This document shows positions 1 through 5,918 of a stretch of DNA of 9,361 nucleotides, in pieces. The notes beneath the pieces were generated by a model that saw nothing but the letters and a program-made list of their open reading frames with translations, was not told the origin of the DNA and made no database searches. The translations under genes were made by a program, and so were the position numbers. Positions within the stretch are counted from its first letter, which is position 1. Every line of letters begins with the position of its first letter. The DNA lies in the NCBI GenBank assembly GCA_046712825.1, contig JBKKCR010000028.1, positions 1-9,361 of the forward strand, in the 5' to 3' direction. This DNA is from DATFGK01 sp046712825. GTDB lineage: Bacteria > Actinomycetota > AC-67.

Positions 1-236
1 TCCTGGTCGCGGCCGGCTGCTTCGCGCTCTCGGCCGCGCAGCGAACGCTGTCGACGCCGGTCCGGGACCTCCGCCGCCGGATCCGTCGCGTAGAAGGGTC
101 GCTCGAGCGGACGGACGGCACGATCGAAGCGATCGACGCCTCGACGCTACGAGCGCCGGCGGAAACCGCACTTCGTTGGCTGAGCCTGGCCGTGCCGCTC
201 CTCGCCGCCGGAGCCGTCCTCGCACGAACTGCGTGA
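1..236 (+). CDS. C-terminal fragment of a membrane protein of unknown function
   Basis: The frame starting at base 3 stays open from the left edge to a TGA at 234-236, giving about 77 residues; the start lies outside the window. Third codon positions are strongly G/C, as in the core genes here, and favour this frame over the one that later encodes the lipoprotein. The visible part begins in a hydrophobic stretch (LVAAGCFALSAA), passes through a very basic segment (VRDLRRRIRRVEGSLER) and an acidic-polar linker, and ends in a second hydrophobic segment (LSLAVPLLAAGAVLA) one short step before the stop. Two membrane helices joined by a charged loop of about 45 residues is the simplest reading. 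I do not recognise the family. Confidence 0.6.
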   Translation, partial: LVAAGCFALSAAQRTLSTPVRDLRRRIRRVEGSLERTDGTIEAIDASTLRAPAETALRWLSLAVPLLAAGAVLARTA

Positions 237-283
237 ACCGCCTTCGTGGCGATGAGTCGAACCACTCCTCCGCCCGTCCGTAC

Positions 284-318
284 ATGGAACCTTGGGGAAC
301 CCTCGTTAGGCTTCGGAG
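284..318 (+). promoter_or_regulatory. GGAACC direct repeat and possible ECF-type promoter elements upstream of the lipoprotein gene
   Basis: The hexamer GGAACC occurs at 286-291 and again at 296-301, an exact 10-base period (one helical turn). It is followed by CGTTAG at 304-309 and a short GGAG at 315-318. GGAAC resembles the -35 element used by many ECF sigma factors and CGTT resembles their -10 element, but the 13-base gap between them is shorter than the roughly 16-17 bases usual for that class. The repeat may instead be an activator or repressor site. GGAG sits only one base before the ATG, too close to act as a ribosome binding site. Confidence 0.25.
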
Positions 319-319
319 C

Positions 320-1537
320 ATGACGATCCCTCGGTCACGCCCCAAGAGATCTCTCGGAAGCATTCTTCCCTTCTGTCTTTGCGTTGCGCTCCTCCTAACC
401 GGCTGCCCATCGGATAGGGCCGCCAAAGAGGAGCCTTCTCCGTCCGTTAGTCCGTCGACCCCGGCCTCGCAGTCATTGCTGTTTCTCAAGAAGGACTCAC
501 GCAAGATGGGCGACCCTAACGAAGTGATCGGGATATTCGCCGGGCAGCCTCCGAGCGTCACCGCTAAGCCTCTCGCACTAGAGAAACCTCCTGAGCAGAT
601 GTTTGCGAGCCGTGACGGCCGCTACGTGGCGTACGTTGATTGGGACCGCTTCGAGCAGGACAAGGGAAGCCGGCTTCGGGTCGCTAAAGTCGCCGACCTT
701 CCAGCCTTCGAGACGATCGCAGAATCCAAAGACCTGATCACGAGTGTCGGCTGGGCACCAGACGCGAGCATCCTCACGTACTTCACCTCCCCACCTCGAA
801 CCGACGAGGGACCGAACGACGGCGCTGAAGAACTGCACTCGGTCCGACCGGACGGCACCGAGAACAAGCTGGTCGCGTCGTTCAAGGCGGGGATCGCCTC
901 CTACGCATACAGAACGATCCTCGGCGTCGACACCGCAGCGATGAACGTGCTGTGGACGACGCAGACTCGCGAAGGCGCGGGAGGTGCCCGCGGCCTGACG
1001 AAGACAAGCATCGCGACGGGCAAGTCCACCCCCGTCGGGGGAGACACCGGAGTCGTCTACTCGGAGGGCCTCGCTCTCTCACCGGATTTGAAAAAGCTGT
1101 ATTACGTCCGCAATGCTAGGACGCTCCTGGAGCGGAACCTCGACCAACAGACCGAGCGAACTCTCTACGAGATAGATCCCCCAAGAGAGTGCGCCCTCGA
1201 GTCCGTTCTGATCGACCCGTCCGGCACACAAGTGGTCTTCTACGCCACGCAGACCCCGATAGTGACCACCGCTTGTTCCTCCGAGCCGAAGGAGCCGCAA
1301 GCACGCACATACAAGCTACGTCTCGCCGATCTTGATCGGACGGTGCTTCGCGCCGAGGCCGCCGAAAACAGCCTCCGCCCGCAATCTTGGTCTCCCGACG
1401 GCCGCTTCACCTGGTTTTCCGACTTCAAGACAACGGCTTTGTGGGACATGAAGTTCGAGGACTTCCTCCCCTATTCAGACGAGGATGAAGCGATATCTCG
1501 TTGGTTCCTTGCCTGGGTCGTCGGAGTTCCATCGTAG
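320..1537 (+). CDS. Lipoprotein with TolB/WD40-like beta-propeller repeats
   Basis: The predicted 405-residue protein starts with a basic n-region (RSRPKR), a hydrophobic core (residues 12-27) and a lipobox LLTGC with Cys29 as the lipidated residue, so it should be anchored on the outer face of the membrane. Residues 30-52 form a Ser/Pro/Glu-rich linker. The body contains repeated blade motifs of the PD40/TolB type: SRDGRYVAYV (97-106), WAPDASILTYF (145-155), LSPDLKKLYYV (253-263), DPSGTQVVFYA (299-309) and WSPDGRFTWFSD (357-368). Cys291 and Cys319 could form a disulphide. The ATG at 320 puts the signal peptide at the N-terminus; an in-frame ATG at 284 adds 12 residues and is possible. No Tol-Pal genes are nearby, so this is not a true TolB. 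Binding a protein or glycan ligand is the usual inference for such propellers. Third positions look less GC-rich than in neighbouring genes, suggesting accessory origin. Confidence 0.82.
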   Translation: MTIPRSRPKRSLGSILPFCLCVALLLTGCPSDRAAKEEPSPSVSPSTPASQSLLFLKKDSRKMGDPNEVIGIFAGQPPSVTAKPLALEKPPEQMFASRDGRYVAYVDWDRFEQDKGSRLRVAKVADLPAFETIAESKDLITSVGWAPDASILTYFTSPPRTDEGPNDGAEELHSVRPDGTENKLVASFKAGIASYAYRTILGVDTAAMNVLWTTQTREGAGGARGLTKTSIATGKSTPVGGDTGVVYSEGLALSPDLKKLYYVRNARTLLERNLDQQTERTLYEIDPPRECALESVLIDPSGTQVVFYATQTPIVTTACSSEPKEPQARTYKLRLADLDRTVLRAEAAENSLRPQSWSPDGRFTWFSDFKTTALWDMKFEDFLPYSDEDEAISRWFLAWVVGVPS

Positions 1538-1553
1538 GGCCGCCGTTTCACGC

Positions 1554-2186
1554 TTAGGCAGCGTCGTCCGCTGAGAGGATCGCCGTCCCGAGGATGTGCG
1601 CCCGGCAAATCCCCGGCGCTCCCGCGAGATCGAACTGCTCGAGCTCCTTGAAGCGAAGCCCGGCCGCCTCCATCGTGGCGAGCGTGTCCCGGTTCGCGTG
1701 GCAACCGCGGTTGAAGGCGCTCCACGGCCGGTCGAGCCGGTCTTGCCACCGCGACTCAGAGTCCTTCGAGGAACGGACGTGCTCGTAGAACCGGATCTCG
1801 CCGTCCGGCCGCAGGACGCGACGAGCCTCGTCCAGCGCCCGATCGGGATGCGGGATCGTGCACAGCACGAGTGCGAACACGACGGTGTCGAACGAGGCGT
1901 CGGGGAACGGCAGGCGCTCACCGTCGCCGGGAGCGACCTCGATCGGAACCGCGGCCTTCGGCGCCCGCTCCACAGCCCGGCGCCGCATGGCCTCCTCGGG
2001 CTCGAGGGCGACGACCCGGCTCGCGAGCCGGTAGTACGGGAAGTTGAATCCCGTCCCGGCGCCGACCTCGAGCACCTCGCCCCGGGCGTCCTCGACGACG
2101 CGACGGCGGTGCGGCTCTTCGATCTTCGAGAATCGGGTTCCGAGGAAATCGTACCCGGCCGCCCAGATGCGATCCCAGAGCCCCAC
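1554..2186 (-). CDS. Class I SAM-dependent methyltransferase, METTL7/UbiE-like
   Basis: This 210-residue protein has the Rossmann-type methyltransferase core: motif I VLEVGAGTGFN (38-48), the acidic residue that binds the SAM ribose in ALEPEEAM (Glu62), and motifs GDGERLPFPDASFD (87-100) and VVFALVLCTI (102-111). A later FYEHVRS (133-139) and GCHANRDT (161-168) resemble the METTL7-type small methyltransferases, whose animal members methylate thiols; bacterial relatives mostly have unknown substrates. There is no signal peptide and the protein looks soluble or membrane-peripheral. The start is GTG at 2186, two bases after the TAG stop of the oxidoreductase gene, with GGAGG about 10 bases upstream inside the end of that gene, so translation is probably coupled. 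It is the last gene of the four-gene operon. The family call is firm; the substrate is unknown. Confidence 0.88.
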   Translation of the reverse strand: MGLWDRIWAAGYDFLGTRFSKIEEPHRRRVVEDARGEVLEVGAGTGFNFPYYRLASRVVALEPEEAMRRRAVERAPKAAVPIEVAPGDGERLPFPDASFDTVVFALVLCTIPHPDRALDEARRVLRPDGEIRFYEHVRSSKDSESRWQDRLDRPWSAFNRGCHANRDTLATMEAAGLRFKELEQFDLAGAPGICRAHILGTAILSADDAA

Positions 2187-2188
2187 CG

Positions 2189-2851
2189 CTAAGCATCCTC
2201 CGGCAGACCGGTGATGCGGATCGCCGTGCCGGCCTTGTAACGGAAGTTGATCGAGATGAGCACCGCGACGAAGCCTTCGACGAACCGGGTGTTCGAGAGC
2301 CCGCCACCGTCAACGGGCCTTACCCCCTCGACGTGGCGGGCGAGCCGCATGACTACTTGTTTGGCGCCATCGTCGTTCCCGGTGACGATCGTGTCCGAGT
2401 CGATCGGCTGGTCGAGCTTGGCGAAGCGGCGGACGTGGATCTCGTGGAAAGCCCCAACGACGAGCGCGGTGGGGACGACCTCTTGAACCTCCTCAGCCAG
2501 GGACCCGGCCGGGGGAAACCAGGTGGACACCTCACCGCCCGTCACGGTGAGCGGGTTCGCCATGCTGACGACGATCTTGCCGGCGAGCTCGTCCGCCAGA
2601 ACCTCGACGCTCTCCCGCTGAGCGACCGGCGGCATCGTCAGGAACACGACCTCTCCGGCAGCGATGGCATCGGCGTTTTCCATCGCGCGCACGCTGGCCC
2701 CGGGGACGTGCTGGATGACCATCGCTTGGGCTTCATCGGCGCGCGCGATCGCTCGAGAGCCGATGACGACCTCGTCGCCCGCGCGGGCGAAACGCGCCGC
2801 GAGACCGAAGCCGGCCGGTCCGGTCCCGCTCACGAACGAAACGATCGTCAT
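2189..2851 (-). CDS. npdG: NADPH-dependent F420 reductase (F420H2:NADP oxidoreductase family)
   Basis: The 220-residue protein matches the NpdG/Fno family in length and layout. It has an N-terminal Rossmann fold with SGTGPAGFGLAARFARAG (8-25), then VVIGSR (28-33), where Ser32 and Arg33 are placed to bind the NADP 2'-phosphate. Further family features are VVFLTMPP (68-75), VVSMANPL (94-101), the VGAFHEI stretch (132-138) and the C-terminal LISINFRYKAGTAIRITGL (198-216), which in relatives shapes the F420 site. The enzyme passes hydride between NADPH and coenzyme F420 in the cytoplasm, so its presence implies the organism makes F420. Start is ATG at 2851; no strong ribosome binding site is visible. 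It lies 28 bases after the second SCP2 gene. The direction of the reaction, and which F420-dependent enzyme it serves, cannot be read from the sequence. Confidence 0.9.
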   Translation of the reverse strand: MTIVSFVSGTGPAGFGLAARFARAGDEVVIGSRAIARADEAQAMVIQHVPGASVRAMENADAIAAGEVVFLTMPPVAQRESVEVLADELAGKIVVSMANPLTVTGGEVSTWFPPAGSLAEEVQEVVPTALVVGAFHEIHVRRFAKLDQPIDSDTIVTGNDDGAKQVVMRLARHVEGVRPVDGGGLSNTRFVEGFVAVLISINFRYKAGTAIRITGLPEDA

Positions 2852-2879
2852 AGCGTTTGCCGGGGCCTCGACCCGTCCG

Positions 2880-3293
2880 TTAGGCGACGGATAGCAGTTT
2901 CTGAAGGCGGACCATCAGGGGCAACCCGCGCATCATGCCGCGTACCTTGAGGTCGCCGCGGAGCATCTTCTTGACGACGGTGCGGCCGTCGGCCTGGGCG
3001 ACATCGGGCATCCCGAAGCGCAGCGGCACCGACGACATCCCCATGAGCGTGTCCGCGTCGCATTCGATCGCAAGCTTGGCATCCGGGAACGGGGACGAGC
3101 GGACGTGGAGCTGACCTCCCCGGAACTCCATGCCAACCTCGACGTCGGCGTCGCGCGCGCGGACGTTGACCTTTCCGGAGACACCGTCCAGCAATCGTGC
3201 CCGAGGAGGATCGGCTTCGATGTTCGCTCGCACGAGGTCCGCCAGCATCGCCCCGAGACCGCCCAGCTCGGGGTCGGTTACGACGAAGTTCAC
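2880..3293 (-). CDS. SCP2-like sterol-carrier domain protein (second of a tandem pair)
   Basis: The predicted protein has 137 residues and appears to be a single SCP2-type domain. Features include the strand-rich segment GKVNVRARDADVEVGMEF (40-57), the PDAKLAIECDADTLMGM stretch (70-86) and the C-terminal KKMLRGDLKVRGMM helix region (108-121), which parallels the KGMMQGKLKLKG motif of the gene before it. SCP2 domains carry a hydrophobic ligand such as a fatty acyl chain, sterol-like lipid or quinone in a closed pocket. The GTG start at 3293 overlaps the previous TGA stop as GTGA, a classic coupled start, and no independent ribosome binding site is seen. The same frame remains open further upstream to about 3566, but that part overlaps the preceding SCP2 gene and reads as basic low-complexity protein, so it is excluded. 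Confidence 0.75.
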   Translation of the reverse strand: MNFVVTDPELGGLGAMLADLVRANIEADPPRARLLDGVSGKVNVRARDADVEVGMEFRGGQLHVRSSPFPDAKLAIECDADTLMGMSSVPLRFGMPDVAQADGRTVVKKMLRGDLKVRGMMRGLPLMVRLQKLLSVA

Positions 3294-3715
3294 GATTGGT
3301 CGTCTACGAACTCGGCATCGACGCTGCCGGAGATGTTGACCAGCTCGTTCGCGGCCTTTACGTAGCGAACGATCGTTGGAAGGTCGCCCTTGAGCTTGAG
3401 CTTCCCCTGCATCATGCCCTTGATGGGGTCGAGCTCTTTGTTGATGACCTGCTTCCACCGCGAGTAAGGAGCGCGGATGATGAACTTCGCCTTCTCGCCC
3501 TCTTCGGCGGTGAGGTCGTACTTGTAGCCGCGGCACTTGCCGTGCCAAAGATCGACCCAAACCCAAACGTCGTTCGGGACACCCTTGTCGGGCTCCGCCT
3601 CGAAGACGTAGCAGAGGTCACCCTCCCAGGAGGCAGCGGCCTCCTCGTATTCCTTCGAGGAGTTGATCTTGTCGACGTACTCCTTCAGCCATTGCTCGCT
3701 AGGGAACAGCGCCAC
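3290..3715 (-). CDS. SCP2 sterol-binding domain protein (first of a tandem pair)
   Basis: The protein has 141 residues from the chosen start. It opens with FPSEQWLKEYVDKINSSKEY, a common N-terminus for stand-alone bacterial and archaeal SCP2 proteins, followed by aromatic-rich strands (WVWVDLWHGKCRGYKYD), FIIRAPYSRWKQVI, and the family signature LDPIKGMMQGKLKLKGDL leading into a final helix YVKAANELV. The protein is soluble and probably binds an acyl or other hydrophobic ligand. GTG at 3715 is chosen because GGAGGTG at 3722-3728 sits six bases upstream; a GTG at 3724 adds three residues but overlaps that site. It is the first gene of the operon that continues with a second SCP2 gene, the F420 oxidoreductase and the methyltransferase. 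The ligand is unknown. Confidence 0.85.
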   Translation of the reverse strand: MALFPSEQWLKEYVDKINSSKEYEEAAASWEGDLCYVFEAEPDKGVPNDVWVWVDLWHGKCRGYKYDLTAEEGEKAKFIIRAPYSRWKQVINKELDPIKGMMQGKLKLKGDLPTIVRYVKAANELVNISGSVDAEFVDDQS

Positions 3716-3721
3716 GTCCTC

Positions 3722-3728
3722 CACCTCC
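3722..3728 (-). promoter_or_regulatory. Strong ribosome binding site of the first SCP2 gene
   Basis: On the minus strand GGAGGTG (3728 down to 3722) lies six bases before the GTG at 3715. It is the best Shine-Dalgarno match for the SCP2/F420 operon and decides the start: the alternative GTG at 3724 lies within it. Confidence 0.65.
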
Positions 3729-3754
3729 CGGGTTCTTACGCTTATCCAAGCCGG

Positions 3755-3784
3755 AGTAAATCACAGCGTGACCGGGCCCTCCAA
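3755..3784 (-). promoter_or_regulatory. Weak promoter candidate for the SCP2/F420/methyltransferase operon
   Basis: The 97 bases between the protease stop and the first SCP2 start should hold the operon promoter if it is transcribed separately from murA and the protease gene. The best pair I see on the minus strand is TTGGAG (3784-3779) and TTTACT (3760-3755) with an 18-base spacer; both are imperfect. An 11-base inverted repeat TCACAGCGTGA at 3761-3771 lies between them, where a repressor could act. All of this is low confidence. Confidence 0.2.
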
Positions 3785-3812
3785 TCGCTCGACGGTCGCC
3801 GGCCAGCGCGGG

Positions 3813-4550
3813 TCAAGTCGTAGCCACGATGATGATGAAGCCGATCAGGTTGTAGGCCATGTGCGCCGCGATCGTCGCGACGACCGACCCTCGCTTCTCG
3901 AACAGGTACGCAAGGATGACGCCGAGCGCGAAGATGGACGGCATGATCACGGGGCTGATGTGCGCCAACGAGAAGACGAAGGCTGAGATGAACATCGCTT
4001 GCGTCGGCCCGCGCCAGCGTCGGAACGCCTGATACAGGAACCCCCTGAAGAACAGCTCCTCCGCGATGGGAGCGACGATCACCACGGCGATGCCGGCGAG
4101 GAACAGCTCGGTTCCGTGCTGGATCTCAGGCAACTGCTGGGGTGTTTCGACCGGGCGGTCGATGAGCCTGTTGGCGAGTGTAAGGACGATCTGCGTGATG
4201 ACCGCCCCTGCACCGAGACCGATCAGCGCGGCGAGCACCCCGCTCCCTACGTCCCCCCGCTTCGGCCGCAAGCCGAGCTGGGCCGCGCCGGCACGATGGC
4301 GAAGCTTCACCCACAGGTAGACCCACGTACCCAGGGACGCCTCGATCAGTAGGGTCGCCATCAGGGCCGCCAGCGTTTCGTCCTCGGTCGCAGTGACGGC
4401 CAGCATGGTGAAGAAGCCGCCCGTGACCAGGGCCAGCAGGACGATGATGAAGGCCTCACGCGCTCGCCACGGAACCTCGGTCAGCTCGGGAGCGAGCTCG
4501 GGTTCCGGGAGTTGCGGGACGGGAGGCGGCGGGGGCCGGAGGTCGTCCAT
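3813..4550 (-). CDS. CPBP (CAAX/Abi-type) family intramembrane glutamic protease
   Basis: The 245-residue membrane protein carries the three motifs of the CPBP (PF02517) family: EELFFRG (Glu164, Glu165 and Arg169, the EExxxR motif), FSLAH (Phe193 to His197, FxxxH), and HMAYN (His230 and Asn234, HxxxN/B). These residues form the intramembrane active site in Rce1-type proteases. About seven hydrophobic segments are visible, starting at residues 32-53 and ending at 222-242. The first 28 residues are an unusual proline-rich, acidic tail (nine prolines in the first 21 residues) before the first helix. ATG at 4550 is chosen; only a weak AGGT is seen upstream. The gene follows murA by 54 bases. Family members process prenylated proteins, mature bacteriocins or contribute to bacteriocin immunity; which applies here is unknown. 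Confidence 0.88.
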   Translation of the reverse strand: MDDLRPPPPPVPQLPEPELAPELTEVPWRAREAFIIVLLALVTGGFFTMLAVTATEDETLAALMATLLIEASLGTWVYLWVKLRHRAGAAQLGLRPKRGDVGSGVLAALIGLGAGAVITQIVLTLANRLIDRPVETPQQLPEIQHGTELFLAGIAVVIVAPIAEELFFRGFLYQAFRRWRGPTQAMFISAFVFSLAHISPVIMPSIFALGVILAYLFEKRGSVVATIAAHMAYNLIGFIIIVATT

Positions 4551-4582
4551 CGACCTAGAGGATACGAGAGGGCGGAACCGTA

Positions 4583-4597
4583 CGCCGGAGCCCGGCG
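4583..4597 (-). terminator. GC-rich hairpin just after murA
   Basis: A perfect 6-base-pair stem with a 3-base loop (CGCCGG-GCT-CCGGCG on the minus strand) begins eight bases after the murA stop. No U-tract follows, so it could be an actinobacterial-type terminator without a U-run, or a structure that attenuates or protects the transcript between murA and the protease gene. Confidence 0.4.
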
Positions 4598-4604
4598 AGG
4601 CGAC

Positions 4605-5852
4605 TCACGCGCGGCGGATCCGGCCGCCGAGCGCCGCAAGCTTCCACTCGAAGCCTTCGTAGCCTCGGTCGATATAGCCGACACCGGAGATCTCGGTGGT
4701 GCCGGAAGCGACGAGGCCCGCGATCACGAGCGCGGCGCCGGCGCGGATATCGGGAGCGTGTACCTGCGCCGCCTCGAGCGTGGGCCGTCCGCGGATCACC
4801 GCGTGATGGCCCTCGGTGCGGATCTCGGCACCCATGCGCGCGAGCTCGTCGGTGAACATGAACCGGCTTTCGAACACGTTCTCGGTGGCGATGCTCGTGC
4901 CGTCCCCGACGGACAGCAGCACCATCATCTGCGGCTGCAGGTCCGTCGGGAATCCGGGGTACGGCAGAGTCACGAAGTCCACCGGGCGCGGACGATCTTC
5001 CATCGAGACGCGGACGCTCGAGATCCCCGCGTCTACATTCGCACCGGCGTCGGAAAGCTTCGAAAGTACGAGGTCGAGATGGGCCGGCTCCACGTCGGTC
5101 ACGGTCACGTCACCGCGCGTCGCCGCGCCTCCGATCAACATCGTTCCCGCCTCGACGCGATCGCCAACGACGCGGTGGTCGGCCGGCCGGAGCCCCTCGA
5201 CGCCGGTGACCTCGATCGTCGGGGTCCCCTCTCCCGATATCTCCGCACCCATCGCACGAAGGAAGCGCGCGAGATCCTGGATCTCGGGTTCGCGCGCGGC
5301 GTTCTCGATCACGCTCGTGCCTTTGGCGAGACACGCGGCCATCAGAAGGTTCTCGGTCGCGCCGACCGACGGGAAGTCCAACGCGATCTGCGTTGCGATG
5401 AGGCCCGATGCCTGGGCTTCGAGGTAGCCGTGGTCGAAGGAGATCTCGGCGCCCATGCGCTCGAGCCCGCGCAGGTGAAGGTCGATCTTGCGCGAGCCGA
5501 TGTTGCATCCGCCGGGCATCGCCACGCGAGCGCGACCCGCACGGGCGAGGAGCGGACCGAGGACGATGATCGAGGCGCGCATCTGGCGCACGAGGTCATA
5601 TGGGGCCTCGGTGCCGATCACGTCGGGGACCACGATCGTTGCGGTGTCGCCTTCAAAATCCGCGCGAGCACCGAGCCGCCCGAGGACCCGCCGCATCGTC
5701 TCGACGTCGGCGATGCGCGGCACGCGCTCGATCCGATAGGTACCCGGCGCAAGCAGCGTGGCAGCGAGGATCTTCAGCGCCGAGTTCTTGGCACCGGACG
5801 CCGCGACCGACCCCCGCAGTGGGGTGCCGCCTTCCACGAGATAGCGCTCCAT
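4605..5852 (-). CDS. murA: UDP-N-acetylglucosamine 1-carboxyvinyltransferase
   Basis: MurA transfers enolpyruvate from PEP to UDP-GlcNAc, the first committed cytoplasmic step of peptidoglycan synthesis. From the chosen start the protein has 415 residues, close to the E. coli enzyme (419). It keeps the catalytic landmarks almost in E. coli numbering: SGAKN with Lys22 and Asn23, VRQMRASI with Arg92, GGCNIGSR with Cys116 and Arg121, and YPGFPTD with Asp304. The cysteine at the fosfomycin-reactive position means fosfomycin sensitivity is predicted at the target level, unlike mycobacterial MurA with Asp there. ATG at 5852 fits this numbering and the promoter just upstream; a GTG at 5873 would add seven residues but overlaps the predicted -10 element. 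It lies 66 bases after atpC on the same strand. Confidence 0.96.
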   Translation of the reverse strand: MERYLVEGGTPLRGSVAASGAKNSALKILAATLLAPGTYRIERVPRIADVETMRRVLGRLGARADFEGDTATIVVPDVIGTEAPYDLVRQMRASIIVLGPLLARAGRARVAMPGGCNIGSRKIDLHLRGLERMGAEISFDHGYLEAQASGLIATQIALDFPSVGATENLLMAACLAKGTSVIENAAREPEIQDLARFLRAMGAEISGEGTPTIEVTGVEGLRPADHRVVGDRVEAGTMLIGGAATRGDVTVTDVEPAHLDLVLSKLSDAGANVDAGISSVRVSMEDRPRPVDFVTLPYPGFPTDLQPQMMVLLSVGDGTSIATENVFESRFMFTDELARMGAEIRTEGHHAVIRGRPTLEAAQVHAPDIRAGAALVIAGLVASGTTEISGVGYIDRGYEGFEWKLAALGGRIRRA

Positions 5853-5862
5853 AGGTGCGCGG

Positions 5863-5889
5863 ATTCTACCCACGAACAGCAGAGTTCAA
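5863..5889 (-). promoter_or_regulatory. Probable murA promoter giving a near-leaderless mRNA
   Basis: On the minus strand TAGAAT (5868-5863) matches five of six bases of the -10 consensus. TTGAAC (5889-5884) is a partial -35 match with a 15-base spacer, slightly short. Ten bases separate TAGAAT from the murA ATG, so initiation 6-7 bases after the -10 box would leave a leader of only about four bases. No Shine-Dalgarno sequence precedes the ATG, which fits a leaderless-type mRNA, common in actinobacteria. Confidence 0.45.
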
Positions 5890-5913
5890 AGGGACCCTAT
5901 GGCCATCCCCTTT
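5888..5913 (-). terminator. Hairpin after atpC, possible end of the ATP synthase transcript
   Basis: AAAGGG and CCCTTT arms (5888-5893 and 5908-5913) form a 6-base-pair stem around a 14-base loop that itself contains the 8-base palindrome ATGGCCAT (5899-5906). It begins five bases after the atpC stop. No convincing U-tract follows on the minus strand, so termination may be partial. The downstream arm adjoins the candidate murA -35 region. Confidence 0.35.
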
Positions 5914-5918
5914 TGTGG

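Noticed and set aside
286..307. Standard ECF sigma promoter GGAAC...CGTT
   Set aside because: The two elements are 13 bases apart instead of about 16-17, so I list it only as a possible element and not as a confident promoter.
176..319. Longer N-terminus for the lipoprotein starting at the ATG at 176
   Set aside because: This would overlap the end of the upstream membrane-protein gene and place 48 Arg-rich residues before the signal peptide, destroying a normal lipoprotein start.
1538..1553. Bidirectional terminator between the convergent lipoprotein and methyltransferase genes
   Set aside because: Only 16 bases separate the stops and I can find no stem of useful length or T-run there.
1596..2192. 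A 198-codon + strand open frame antisense to the methyltransferase
   Set aside because: The minus-strand frame has full methyltransferase motifs; the + frame is low-complexity Arg/Pro/Glu sequence.
3294..3566. N-terminal extension of the second SCP2 protein to an upstream start near 3566
   Set aside because: The added segment is Arg/Gln/His-rich shadow sequence lying within the first SCP2 gene; the GTG at 3293 with GTGA coupling is far more likely.
3197..3823. A 208-codon + strand open frame opposite the SCP2 genes
   Set aside because: It crosses both SCP2 genes and their intergenic region, and shows no domain or ribosome binding site; the opposite strand explains the sequence.
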